A stretch of 64,000 bases of DNA from an uncultured Verrucomicrobiales bacterium (GTDB lineage Bacteria; Verrucomicrobiota; Verrucomicrobiia; Verrucomicrobiales; Akkermansiaceae), in the NCBI GenBank assembly GCA_937928545.1, contig CALGJQ010000003.1, positions 1-64,000 on the forward strand. The letters run 5' to 3'. Below, piece after piece: positions 36,033-44,570 of this stretch. Positions within the stretch are counted from its first letter, which is position 1. Every line of letters starts with the position of its first letter. The position numbers and the translations under genes are program-made. Below the pieces are notes generated by a model. The model did not search any database, had not been told where the DNA came from, and was given only the letters and a program-made list of their open reading frames with translations.

Positions 36033-36368
36033 AAGTCAATGTGTTACCCTGTTGGGCTGGTCGGAAGACTATGCAAGTGAGCTAATCTACGGCAAGCTCA
36101 TAGGTCATTTTCTTGCTGATCATGAGTTAAATCAAAAAGGCAGGATCGTGAGATCCTGCCCTTTTCTTTTGAAATCCCACCGTCCGATGGATTTATTTCT
36201 TATTTTCGAACAGTGTTTAAATTTAGTCAGACCCTATTGAGCCTGACCGGGTCACCGAGGCGACCTTTTTGTACTTCTTGCGAAGCTGGATGGTTCGTAG
36301 GTGTATATTTATGAACCGGATGAAAGAATGACCGCTTTCTGAACGTGCGACAAGCTGAAAAGAATTCT
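36033..36368. other. 336-bp intergenic region between cimA and the MFS gene
   Basis: It contains the terminator at 36136-36170 and otherwise AT-richer sequence with no recognised gene. A short minus-strand frame at 36223-36423 runs into cimA and has no support. Promoter elements for the MFS gene may lie at 36033-36130 but none is clear. Confidence 0.5.
36136..36170 (-). terminator. Bidirectional Rho-independent terminator between cimA and the MFS gene
   Basis: GGCAGGATC-GTGA-GATCCTGCC is a perfect 9-bp stem with a 4-nt loop, with A-rich and T-rich flanks on either side. On the minus strand it closes the cimA transcript. Confidence 0.85.
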
Positions 36369-37943
36369 TTATGATCTTCTTTTCTGAAGAAATAGATCCA
36401 AGCCATCGGTCAAAGCGATCCAACTCGCTTCAATAATGCTGTCAGAAACCCCAACAGTTCCCCAGGTCGTCTCGCCATCGGTATGAGCAATCAGAACCCG
36501 AGTTTTCGCGGCGGTCGCCTCTTCGCCATCGATGATCCGGACCTTGTAGTCGATCAATTGAACCTTTTCCAATTCAGGAAAGATCGGCTGAAGAGCCTTA
36601 CGCAAAGCACCATCGAGAGCATTCACAACTCCGTGTCCTTGAGAAACGGTAAAGGCTGATTCCTCGCCCACATCAAGCTTCACCGAAGCCTCGCAAACAG
36701 GCTTTTGCCCATCTTTGAACTGTCGGAAAGAACATTGATATTCATCAAGCTCCCAGAATTGAGTAGCTTGATCGAGAGTCCGGCGGATCAAAAGCTCCAG
36801 CGAACCACCGGCTGCCTCGAAAGAATAGCCTGCCTGCTCGAGTTCCTTCACCTCACTCAGGATCGCTTTTGCTTCCGCGCTCCCCTTTTCAAGTTTCAGC
36901 CCCATCTGCTCGGCCTTCATCAAAATGTTCGACTGACCCGAAAGCTCACTCACCAGAATCTGCTGCGAATTCCCAACCTCCTCTGGACGGATGTGTTCGT
37001 AAGTCCGCGCCAGTTTCTGAACCGCATTTACATGCATCCCCCCCTTATGGGCAAATGCGGTGCGCCCCACAAATGCCGCGCGGGCAAAATGAGGATTGTT
37101 CGAAACATCATCCACGAAGAAAGAAAGGTCCTTCATCTTAGAAACATCATCGACCGCCTTCAGGCCCATCTTGAGTTCAAGAATCGGGATCACTGACGTG
37201 AGATTACAATTTCCCGTCCGCTCGCCGTAGCCATTGATGGTGCCTTGGACCTGGGTCGCGCCGGCTTCGACCGAAGCAACCGCATTAGCCACCCCAAGCT
37301 CGCAATCGTTATGAGTATGAATCCCCAAAGGAACCTCAGGAAAAGCCTCGATGACGACTCGGCTCATCTCAGCAATCTCAGCCGGAAGACAGCCGCCATT
37401 GGTATCGCAAAGAACCAACCAATCTGCGCCCCCTTCCACCGCAGCCTTCAAAGTCGCCATTGCATGCTCGGGGCCATCCTTGTAGCCATCGAAAAAATGC
37501 TCGGCATCGTAAACCACCTCACGCCCCGCCTCCTTCAAATAGCGGCAGGTGTCGCGAATCATCGCTTGATTTTCCTCAGCAGTGGTGCGGAGAACCTCAG
37601 TGACTTGCAGCTCCCAGCTCTTACCAAAAATCGTGATCACGGGCGTGCCCGCATCGATCAAAAGCTGGACCTGTGGATCATCCTCTACCGCAAGATCAGC
37701 CCGACGTGTAGACCCAAAGGCCGCGATCTTCGCATGCTTCCACGTCTCTTTCGCCGCCGCTTTGAAAAACTCAATATCCTTCGGGTTCGACCCCGGCCAC
37801 CCCCCTTCGATGTAGTCCACCCCAAATTCATCGAGCCGCTTCGCAATTCGAATCTTATCCAATCCAGAAAGTGAAAATCCCTCGCCCTGAGTTCCATCCC
37901 GCAGGGTGGTGTCATAGATGCTGACTCGTGCTTGCTCGCTCAT
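36369..37943 (-). CDS. cimA: (R)-citramalate synthase
   Basis: Condenses pyruvate and acetyl-CoA to citramalate, the threonine-independent entry to isoleucine. The HMGL-like TIM barrel starts with YDTTLRDGTQGEG (about residues 10-22). Metal-binding HTHNDCELGVANA and NGYGERTGNCNL follow, then AHKGGMHVNAV, and the C-terminal LeuA dimer/regulatory domain (about 400-520; SVKLDVGEESAFTVSQGHG). The ATG at 37943 gives 524 residues, the usual length of the long citramalate synthase class; earlier in-frame codons add an unrelated leader. It has no leucine-pathway neighbours here. Confidence 0.93.
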   Translation of the reverse strand: MSEQARVSIYDTTLRDGTQGEGFSLSGLDKIRIAKRLDEFGVDYIEGGWPGSNPKDIEFFKAAAKETWKHAKIAAFGSTRRADLAVEDDPQVQLLIDAGTPVITIFGKSWELQVTEVLRTTAEENQAMIRDTCRYLKEAGREVVYDAEHFFDGYKDGPEHAMATLKAAVEGGADWLVLCDTNGGCLPAEIAEMSRVVIEAFPEVPLGIHTHNDCELGVANAVASVEAGATQVQGTINGYGERTGNCNLTSVIPILELKMGLKAVDDVSKMKDLSFFVDDVSNNPHFARAAFVGRTAFAHKGGMHVNAVQKLARTYEHIRPEEVGNSQQILVSELSGQSNILMKAEQMGLKLEKGSAEAKAILSEVKELEQAGYSFEAAGGSLELLIRRTLDQATQFWELDEYQCSFRQFKDGQKPVCEASVKLDVGEESAFTVSQGHGVVNALDGALRKALQPIFPELEKVQLIDYKVRIIDGEEATAAKTRVLIAHTDGETTWGTVGVSDSIIEASWIALTDGLDLFLQKRRS

Positions 37944-38064
37944 CGTGTTTCTTTGGAAAAATCGCGGACTGTCACCAATCAACGAAGGGGGAGAAAAATG
38001 CCGTGATCCCACCCATGTGGCAAGAGTGAAGGCAGCTAGATTCAGGAAATGGGCACCCTCAACC

Positions 38065-38089
38065 TGATAAAAGCTATCATTGATATCAA
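38065..38089 (+). promoter_or_regulatory. Palindromic operator-like site before the FitA remnant
   Basis: The 10-bp perfect palindrome TTGATATCAA (38080-38089) is preceded by TGATA-AAAGC-TATCA, all within 35 bp of the antitoxin start. RHH antitoxins of the FitA type autoregulate through such repeats. Confidence 0.4.
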
Positions 38090-38098
38090 AGTGATCCC

Positions 38099-38232
38099 AT
38101 GGCCCAGCTCTTTGTCAGAAAAATCGAAAGCAAGATCGTCTTGCACTTCTTAAAAGCCTTGCGGCTGCAAGCGGTCGCTCTGTCGAAGAAGAACATCGGC
38201 TCATCCTGCGTGAAGCCCTCAACCACGCATAG
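38099..38232 (+). pseudogene. FitA/VapB-type ribbon-helix-helix antitoxin, frameshifted
   Basis: The start MAQLFVRKIESKIV is a good FitA-type N-terminus, but the frame then degenerates. If one base is added near 38140 the sequence continues as LALLKSLAAASGRSVEEEH and RLILREALNHA to a TAG at 38230, matching the two helices of FitA antitoxins. So a single-base deletion has broken the gene. No PIN toxin follows; the next 60 bp are repeat-like (GGCGGAGTCCCGCC) and then the DAO gene ends. Likely a relic of a lost toxin-antitoxin pair; a sequencing error is the alternative. Confidence 0.75.
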
Positions 38233-38293
38233 CAACACGGAGTGGCGGAGTCCCGCCGCCTTCACATTATGCGACCATAAAGCACAGGGTGAC

Positions 38294-39169
38294 TCAGATC
38301 CTCTCCACCATCTCCAAGCCTACCCGAGGCGCATAGATCACACCCTTTGAACCCAAGCCATTGACCATCCACCCTTTCCCGTCCTGATTCAGAAGCACTG
38401 GCTGACTCCGATTGATAATCGGACGAACCCCAGCAACGTGATCGGTGACTTCGTAATCACAAGCGGTGAAGGATTGGAGCAAGGCCTCGACCTTGGCGCG
38501 GCCCTCGGCGGTGGAACCGGAAGTGACATCATCCCATTCGTAAGTTGCGCCCACGCGGTAGTGCTCTTTTCCAATCGGGATCACCCAACCGTTCCGAGTA
38601 AGAATACGTCGCTCATTCCATTCCGGAACCTTCACGGTAAGCATCTCCCCTTTGGCACTGCGATGAACAATATTTGCAAAATCTTCTCGCAGTAAACCCG
38701 CCGCGCCAGCGCACCAGATTTGCGAGCCGCCCTTCGGGAGATCAGACCACTCACCTCCTCCTTTTAAAAAGGCCTCCTTGGCGGCGTCTAAAAAAGCAGG
38801 GCAATCAAGCCAGCCTCCGCCTTTCCAAGTGACTCCTTCGTCATCGACCTTCTCAATCCACGCTTCGAGTTGATCCCGCTTACTGATGAATTTTGCGTGG
38901 TCTTTTTCATCGCGCCACAATCGCATGATAGGAACATGCTGGAAGAGGTCCTTTCCCAATTCTTCATAAAAAGGAAGAGCCACCGACCAAGCATCTGCCA
39001 CCTCCCAACTCGGCTCGAAGTTCCGTCCCGCGACCGGATTGACCAAGCCCGCTGCGACGTGGGAGCTCCCCGCTTGACCATCATCAATGACACGCACCGA
39101 GTGACCAGCGCGTTGGAGTTGGAGCGCGACACAGGCTCCCGCAATTCCGAAGCCGATGACTTCCACCAT
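38294..39169 (-). CDS. FAD-dependent oxidoreductase (DAO family)
   Basis: 291-residue D-amino-acid-oxidase-like flavoprotein. The N-terminal FAD motif is VIGFGIAGACVALQLQRAGH, then SSHVAAGLVNPVAGRNF. The C-terminal part has HVAGVRPIINRSQPVL and NGLGSKGVIYAP, the usual flavin-contacting GSKG loop. No export signal, so cytoplasmic. It resembles the glycine-oxidase/MnmC2-like subgroup; the substrate is not evident. It lies 4 bp downstream of purT and is cotranscribed with it. Confidence 0.85.
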   Translation of the reverse strand: MVEVIGFGIAGACVALQLQRAGHSVRVIDDGQAGSSHVAAGLVNPVAGRNFEPSWEVADAWSVALPFYEELGKDLFQHVPIMRLWRDEKDHAKFISKRDQLEAWIEKVDDEGVTWKGGGWLDCPAFLDAAKEAFLKGGGEWSDLPKGGSQIWCAGAAGLLREDFANIVHRSAKGEMLTVKVPEWNERRILTRNGWVIPIGKEHYRVGATYEWDDVTSGSTAEGRAKVEALLQSFTACDYEVTDHVAGVRPIINRSQPVLLNQDGKGWMVNGLGSKGVIYAPRVGLEMVERI

Positions 39170-39173
39170 AGTT

Positions 39174-40358
39174 TTAAAGGTGGGTATCGAGAGCTGAAAT
39201 CACCCCTCGGGCTTTCGCACGGGCGGTCTCGATATCCGCGCCTCGACCTAGCCCAACTGCCATGCGCCGTTTCCCCGCAACTTCGGGTTTCCCAAAGAGC
39301 CGGAGTTGGGTGTCGGGCTCGGCGAGGGCCTGATCGAGATTAGAAAAGCTGACCTTTGCCGAATGCCCCTCCACGACGTGTGCGCAGGAAGCCGCAGGGC
39401 CGTGAGTTTTAATATTCGGAATTGGCAGACCCAGAATGGCACGGGCATGGAGAGCGAATTGACTCAGGTCTTGCGAGATCATCGTAACCATTCCGGTATC
39501 ATGCGGACGGGGGGAGACTTCGGAGAAAATGACCTCATCACCTTTCACAAAAAGCTCCACTCCGAAGACGCCACGCCCGCCGAGGTTTTCGGTGACTTTG
39601 GCGGCCATTTCTTGCGCACTTTTTAGCGCGGCATCGCTCATCGGCTGAGGTTGCCAAGACTCGCGGTAGTCGCCATCAAGCTGAATGTGACCGATGGGAT
39701 CGCAGAAGGAAGTCCCGCCAACATGGCGAACTGTGAGCAAGGTGATTTCATAATCAAAATCAACAAAACCCTCAACGATCACCTTGCCTGCCCCAGCGCG
39801 CCCGCCGGCCTGAGCATACTCCCACGCCGGAAGAACATCAGCTTCCATCCTGAGTGTGCTTTGTCCTTTTCCGGACGAAGACATAATGGGCTTCACCACA
39901 CAAGGCAGCCCTATTTCAGCAATCGCCACCTCGTATTCTGCCAGCGTCCCCGCGAAGCGATAAGGCGAGCTCAGGCAGCCCAATTCCTCGGCCGCCATCC
40001 GGCGAATCCCCTCGCGATTCATCGTCAACTGAGTCGCCCGAGCCGTTGGGATAATGGTAGCAATACCCTCCGCTTCAATTTCGGCGAGCGTGTCAGTCGC
40101 GATGGCCTCAACCTCCGGAACCACGAGGTCCGGCTGCTCTTTTTCAATCACTCGGCGCAGCTCCGCGCCATCCAGCATTGAAAAAACATAGGCCCGATCC
40201 GCAACCTGCATCGCAGGAGCATTTTCGTAAGCATCACAAGCGATCACCTCCACCCCATATCGCTGAAGTTCAATGACCACTTCTTTTCCAAGCTCACCAG
40301 AGCCGCAAAGAAGTACTTTTTTCGCCGTCGCCGTGAAGGGAGTTCCTATCGTCGCCAT
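39174..40358 (-). CDS. purT: Formate-dependent phosphoribosylglycinamide formyltransferase
   Basis: ATP-grasp enzyme that uses formate and ATP for the third step of purine synthesis. Features: N-terminal [34 protein letters not shown], the ATP-grasp lid [14 protein letters not shown], and metal-binding [20 protein letters not shown] with HDTGMVT. 394 residues, normal for PurT. It is followed after 4 bp by the DAO-type gene. Confidence 0.96.
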   Translation of the reverse strand: MATIGTPFTATAKKVLLCGSGELGKEVVIELQRYGVEVIACDAYENAPAMQVADRAYVFSMLDGAELRRVIEKEQPDLVVPEVEAIATDTLAEIEAEGIATIIPTARATQLTMNREGIRRMAAEELGCLSSPYRFAGTLAEYEVAIAEIGLPCVVKPIMSSSGKGQSTLRMEADVLPAWEYAQAGGRAGAGKVIVEGFVDFDYEITLLTVRHVGGTSFCDPIGHIQLDGDYRESWQPQPMSDAALKSAQEMAAKVTENLGGRGVFGVELFVKGDEVIFSEVSPRPHDTGMVTMISQDLSQFALHARAILGLPIPNIKTHGPAASCAHVVEGHSAKVSFSNLDQALAEPDTQLRLFGKPEVAGKRRMAVGLGRGADIETARAKARGVISALDTHL

Positions 40359-40405
40359 GCCGAGATTGAAACCTAGCGAGGAGGATCTGAAAAGCGGGAA
40401 GGCTT

Positions 40406-40842
40406 TTAAAGAACAAGAGTCTTGAGATCCAAGGCTTCAGCGAGCGCGTTTTGACGTCCATCGAAGCTGAAAAACTCTTCAGCTCCCACCTCAATCGTCA
40501 AAGCAAGGTGGAAAATATCGAGGGTCCGACACAGGTGCTGGGAGGCTTTTTGCCGAGCCAGCGATTTGGCCCGCGACCAAACCGCATCCCAAGAAACCTC
40601 CGCCAGCCAATAAACCCCATGGACTTCACGGTGCATCTTCAGAGCTGCGTATCCTTGATCGGCCTGCGCGCGCGAGGTCTGACCACGGCGAACTGGACTT
40701 GATGGAAGGGAGTCCAATCGAAACGGACTTTCGCCTGTGCCATCTGGGCCTCAGCTTTCGGAGTATTACTGTCGGTGAGATAAAGACTCAAAAGAAAACT
40801 GGTCTCTGCGTAAACGAGATCATCCTTCATCATCGAGTCCAC
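40406..40842 (-). pseudogene. PIN-domain (VapC-like) toxin, broken by a CG-tract slippage
   Basis: Two overlapping minus-strand frames together make one PIN protein: the first gives DLVYAETSFLLSLYLTD and TPFHQVQFA, the second gives [35 protein letters not shown]. Acidic residues of the active site (E in YAETS, D in RTLD, D in SFDGRQ) are present. The frames join if two bases are removed from the alternating GC tract at 40666-40674, so a CG dinucleotide expansion explains the break. No antitoxin gene is next to it. Start GTG 40842 or ATG 40833. Confidence 0.75.
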
Positions 40843-40903
40843 AGAGATAATGGACTTTGTTACCGCTAAACGACAGGACGCACATTGCTTAATAAGTTAA
40901 TGT

Positions 40904-42577
40904 TCACTCCTCTACCGCGTAACAGCCGAGGACAGCGGTGACCATCGCTTGCCCGCTTGTGACCTCGTCGTGGAAGATATGGTGGACCCCTTCCTCCTGA
41001 AGTTGCTCCACCCCATTCGCAAACTTCGCCCGAGCATAGGTCACAATCCCCGGATTAAAACTCCGAGCCGCCCTGACCCCCTCGATTGCTAGCAAAGGTT
41101 CCGGAAAGGTGAAGGCAATGGCACGCGCCGTTTCAACTCGCGCGAGAGACATCGTTTGAGGATTCGTGGCATCCGCATAAAGCACCTGTACCCCGCGCCG
41201 ATGAAGATCGCGAACCGTGGCCGCATTCATCTCAATCACGACCACCGGAACTGAAAGTCGATCCATCGCCTCATGCAGCGCCATCCCCACTGGCCCATAT
41301 CCACAGATCACAACATGGTCACTCAGAGCCTCAACCTTCGCCCCCTCCTTCAATTCACCACTCGCCTCACGCTGCTGAAAGACGGGCCATTTTTCCATCA
41401 CCTTAGAAGCTGGCGACGCAGCCCGCATGAGAGTCGGAACAAGAGCCATCGAAATCGCAGTGCAGGCCAAAAGGATCTGTTCAACCTCTGGCGCGATCCC
41501 ACCGAGATCCGAAGCCCTGCCCAGAAGCACGAGCGAAAACTCACCACTACTCGCCAGAGCCGCACCTGCGACAAGAGCTTGCCGAAGCCGCAAGCCAAGA
41601 CGCCTCGCAATAAATGCAATCACGACTCCCTTCACCGCCAAAATACCCAGGACCCCCAAACCGATCACCCACCACGATTCCAAGACTGCTTGCAGATCAA
41701 TCAGCAAACCAACCGAGACAAAAAACACCGTCAAAAAGAGATCCTTAAACGGAAGAACATCCGCGAGAACCTTGTGAGAATAAATCGACTCACTCACCAC
41801 CAAACCACCCGCGAAAGCCCCGAGCGCGAGACTTAAGCCAAACCAATTCGCCCCCCAAGCAATGATCGCACAAAGCCCGACCACCGTGACCGTAAAGAGC
41901 TCGCGACTCCGAGAACTCGCCACCGCGTGAAGAAGATGAGGAACCACATAGATGCTCAAGAACCAACACGAAGCGAGGAAGATCACCCCCTTCCCCAAAG
42001 CCAGCAAAATAGGAGCCACCCCACCAGCGCCCTCTCCCACCAACGAGGGCAAAACGACCATGAAAATGATCACCGCAAGGTCTTGAAAAATCGCCATCCC
42101 AAGCGCGAGACGCGCACCCGGAGAATCCGGCTGCCCCATATCTTGAAACGACTTTATACTCACCGCGGTCGAAGAAAGAGCCATCGCAAAACCCACCACC
42201 AAAAGCCCTGCTCCACTCAAACCAAAGCCCCAACCCACGGCCATCCCAATCAAAGTGGTCACCAACATCTGCGCTCCACCACCACCGATCACGATTCTTT
42301 TGAGATGAAAAAGCTCCCGCAAAGAGAACTCGATCCCCAAAGTAAACATCAACAGCACCACCCCAAGCTCCGCCAACATCTCAATCGCTTCACCTGACGA
42401 CTCCCCTAGCAGCGCCGTCGCACCCGTATTCGCCAACATGACCCCACACAGAAAATACCCAACGAGCAAAGACTGCCGCGCCTTCACCAGAAGGAGCGAA
42501 ACCACAATCACGCTCCCCAGCACCATCCCAAGGAGAGCCACAACAGGAGCGACCTCATTGGAAGCAGCTAAGATCAT
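40904..42577 (-). CDS. Kef-type cation:proton antiporter with RCK domain
   Basis: About twelve transmembrane helices (residues 1-385) of the CPA2/KefB type, with the motifs FTLGIEFS and ALSSTAVSIKSFQD, then a cytoplasmic NAD-binding RCK_N domain from about residue 415 (VVICGYGPVGMALHEAM). Mediates K+ or Na+ exchange for protons, gated by nucleotide. The ATG at 42577 gives 557 residues; an upstream in-frame start at 42634 adds 19 residues. Coding strand is G-rich. Ends 62 bp before the broken PIN gene. Confidence 0.92.
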   Translation of the reverse strand: MILAASNEVAPVVALLGMVLGSVIVVSLLLVKARQSLLVGYFLCGVMLANTGATALLGESSGEAIEMLAELGVVLLMFTLGIEFSLRELFHLKRIVIGGGGAQMLVTTLIGMAVGWGFGLSGAGLLVVGFAMALSSTAVSIKSFQDMGQPDSPGARLALGMAIFQDLAVIIFMVVLPSLVGEGAGGVAPILLALGKGVIFLASCWFLSIYVVPHLLHAVASSRSRELFTVTVVGLCAIIAWGANWFGLSLALGAFAGGLVVSESIYSHKVLADVLPFKDLFLTVFFVSVGLLIDLQAVLESWWVIGLGVLGILAVKGVVIAFIARRLGLRLRQALVAGAALASSGEFSLVLLGRASDLGGIAPEVEQILLACTAISMALVPTLMRAASPASKVMEKWPVFQQREASGELKEGAKVEALSDHVVICGYGPVGMALHEAMDRLSVPVVVIEMNAATVRDLHRRGVQVLYADATNPQTMSLARVETARAIAFTFPEPLLAIEGVRAARSFNPGIVTYARAKFANGVEQLQEEGVHHIFHDEVTSGQAMVTAVLGCYAVEE

Positions 42578-42678
42578 CTTCCGCCAGCCTAGGGAAATTT
42601 TGAAGGCATTCCAAGTGCCACCCCGAAAAACCACAAGCTTGCCCTCATCTCACAAGCCCGTATCATCTTCCTTATCTC

Positions 42679-43353
42679 ATGAAACTCATTCTCGCTCTCA
42701 CCGTCGCCCTGAGCTCAATCCTCGGAGCCTTCGACATTCCCAAAGGGTCCTACAATCTCGCGCAGCTTGAAGAGGCCCAAAAAAGTGCCGCAAAAGCCAA
42801 ACAACCCGTCGCTTTCGTCATCACCGAGAAAAAGGGAATCGCCACCTGAGTGGCTTGCCCCGGAGCCGTCAGTGTGTCGGCTAGCAAAGCAGTTCTCTCC
42901 TTCTCGAAAAGCATCGTCGTTGACGTCTCCGAAACCGTTGGCCTCCCCGACCTCATTAAAAATTCTTACCGCACCGGTGGCGCTTCCATCCCCATCGTGA
43001 TCCTTGTCGATCCGAACATCGAAAAAATCTACGGCCGCTTCGATCACCCCGCGATGAAGAGCCAAAAATACGGCACCATCTTCAAAGAAGTGAAGGACAG
43101 CATCTCAAAAGCCAAGTCCGCCGGAACCTTCGCCACTGGCGGAAAAGCGCCCGTCATGATCAAGGTCGAAGACAGCAAGATGGAAACTTGGAAGAGCGCA
43201 GCAGGCACCGAAATCAAAGCAAAGCTCGTCGGCATCGAAGACGACTCCACTTATGTTTTTGAAACCGAAGCCGGCAAAACCTTCCGAGCAACGAGCGCAC
43301 AACTCGACAAAGAAAGCGTGGCAAAAGCTCGTAAAGCTGCCGGGCTAAAGTAA
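42679..43353 (+). CDS. Candidate secreted selenoprotein: thioredoxin-like domain plus SHD1-like domain, in-frame TGA
   Basis: One frame of 225 codons runs from ATG 42679 to the stop at 43351, broken only by TGA at codon 57 (42847-42849). It has a signal peptide (KLILALTVALSSILG), a thioredoxin-like segment (AKQPVAFVITEKKGIAT-TGA-VACPG, then SASKAVLSFSKSIVVD and ASIPIVILVDPN) and a C-terminal SHD1-like domain at about 170-220 (METWKSAAGTEIKAKLVG). TGA plus VAC makes a UxxC pattern where thioredoxins have CxxC. A 38-nt hairpin starts 3 nt after TGA and has bacterial SECIS features. Codon use is even on both sides of TGA, as expected of one intact gene. A nonsense mutation in a Cys or Trp codon is the alternative. 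Just 13 bp upstream of a CAP lipoprotein gene. Confidence 0.72.
42853..42890 (+). promoter_or_regulatory. Candidate bacterial SECIS hairpin
   Basis: Lower stem 42853-42858 with 42884-42890 (six pairs, one bulged A); internal loop CCCGG opposite A; upper stem 42864-42871 with 42875-42882 (AGCCG-T-CA with TG-T-CGGCT, one U-U mismatch); apical loop GTG. The loop G begins 22 nt after the TGA, inside the 16-37 nt window known for bacterial SECIS elements, with G in the first loop position as required. Confidence 0.65.
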
Positions 43354-43366
43354 TCTTAATCCCCAA

Positions 43367-43933
43367 ATGAGTAGTAACATTCTTCCCAGCATCGCGGGTA
43401 GCCTTCTTCTTTCCCTTCTCGCATCCTGCGGAGGTGGCGGAGGAAGCGTAGACCCAAATCAGGCCATCAAACCAAAGAGCAGTTCCCGAGATGGTGGGTC
43501 CGCAAAAGAGAAGGTCGTCGCCGCTCTCGCCCGCGGCCACTCCAAGCAAAAACGAAGCTCTCTCGTTTGGGATTCCCGCCTCGCAAACGCTGCCCGTGCT
43601 CGCGCCAGAGACATGGCAACCCGAGGATACCTAAACCATGTGGATCCCGATGGTTATGGCCCCAATGAATACATCACGAGAGCGGGCTACCGACTCCCAC
43701 TTCAATGGACCGCTTTTAAGGACGCAAACAACGTCGAGTCCTACGTCGCCGGCCTCAGCGATCCCGAAGCGTCCTTTAGGTGGTGGATGAATTCAAAAAA
43801 ACACGTCACCCACCTCCTTGGCTTCACCGACTTCTACGCTGACCAAACCCGCTTTGGAGTAGGTCACGTCCATCTTCCAAATTCCCCCCTAAGGCACTAC
43901 TGGGTCTTTCTCAGTGCTCCGCCTGAGAAGTGA
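43367..43933 (+). CDS. CAP-domain (SCP-like) lipoprotein
   Basis: Lipoprotein signal ending LLLSLLASC followed by a Gly-rich stretch, then a CAP domain: LVWDSRLANAARARARDMAT, YLNHVDPDGYGPNEY and WWMNSKKHVTHLL keep the His/Glu pattern of the cavity (H in LNHVDP, H in KKHVTHLL). 188 residues. It starts 13 bp after the candidate selenoprotein gene and is likely cotranscribed. CAP proteins bind lipids or peptidoglycan fragments; function here unknown. A second CAP lipoprotein lies at 47371. Confidence 0.85.
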   Translation: MSSNILPSIAGSLLLSLLASCGGGGGSVDPNQAIKPKSSSRDGGSAKEKVVAALARGHSKQKRSSLVWDSRLANAARARARDMATRGYLNHVDPDGYGPNEYITRAGYRLPLQWTAFKDANNVESYVAGLSDPEASFRWWMNSKKHVTHLLGFTDFYADQTRFGVGHVHLPNSPLRHYWVFLSAPPEK

Positions 43934-43950
43934 TCTAGCGCTACGAAAAA

Positions 43951-43977
43951 AACACGGAAGGTCACCCTCCCGTGTTC
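43951..43977. terminator. Bidirectional terminator between convergent genes
   Basis: AACACGG-A-AGG and CCT-C-CCGTGTT pair around TCAC with one mismatch; an A run on the left gives a T run for the minus strand. Separates the CAP lipoprotein and the cupredoxin. Confidence 0.75.
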
Positions 43978-43996
43978 TTACAAATTTCGTCCTAGC

Positions 43997-44560
43997 CTAC
44001 CTCACCGTCATAACCCCACGCATGATCGTTGCGTGACCTGGGAAAGTACAGATGAAAGGGTAGTCACCAGCTTCGCTTGGAGCAGCGAAGTCAAGATCTT
44101 CAATCTGTCCCTTCTCAAGCAACTTAGTCGCGTAGAGAATATCGTCCGACTCAGGAAGAAACTGCTTCTTAAAACCATCCGCCCCCAATGCGATCGCTGC
44201 AGCCGCCACCGCGTCCGCAGCTCCTGGCTTCGTAATCACAAGATTGTGAGGCATGAAATCTGGATTCACAAAAGTGAGCTTCACCTTCTTACCCGCCTTC
44301 ACTTCGAACGACTCCACATCGAACTGAATCTTCTCCACGATCGCATTCACACGCACCGTCGTCAGCTCAGGAGTATCCGATTGAATTCCACCTTTGATGA
44401 TCTTCATCTCTTCCTCCACTTCAATCTCTTGCTGACCCTTCGCTGGGTCCGCAGGACCCCACCAATGTTTGACCATTTCCGCACCTTTGACCACATGGGG
44501 GTCGGCGGATTTTAAGACGAGCTCTAGCTCGGCACCCCTTCGAGCAAACCAATCGTTCAT
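43997..44560 (-). CDS. Cupredoxin (azurin/plastocyanin-like) domain protein, probably 5'-truncated
   Basis: The C-terminal 110 residues form a type-1 copper domain: KVKLTFVNPDFMPHNLVIT with the first His ligand, and FICTFPGHATIMRGVM with Cys, His and Met ligands. No signal peptide is present even though such domains work in the periplasm, and the first 60 residues look like the tail of a larger protein; in this phylum the domain usually sits at the C-terminus of long haem/dehydrogenase proteins. It begins 10 bp after the YjhG-type gene. Possibly a fragment left by a deletion, expressed or not. Confidence 0.75.
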   Translation of the reverse strand: MNDWFARRGAELELVLKSADPHVVKGAEMVKHWWGPADPAKGQQEIEVEEEMKIIKGGIQSDTPELTTVRVNAIVEKIQFDVESFEVKAGKKVKLTFVNPDFMPHNLVITKPGAADAVAAAAIALGADGFKKQFLPESDDILYATKLLEKGQIEDLDFAAPSEAGDYPFICTFPGHATIMRGVMTVR

Positions 44561-44570
44561 TCACCACCCC

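Noticed and set aside
36280-36360. tRNA-like stretch (GGTTCGTAGG)
   Set aside because: The matching T-loop is not part of a cloverleaf; acceptor and anticodon stems cannot be built.
36223-36423. Short minus-strand basic open frame
   Set aside because: It overlaps the end of cimA, has no start context, and I recognise no family or coding pattern.
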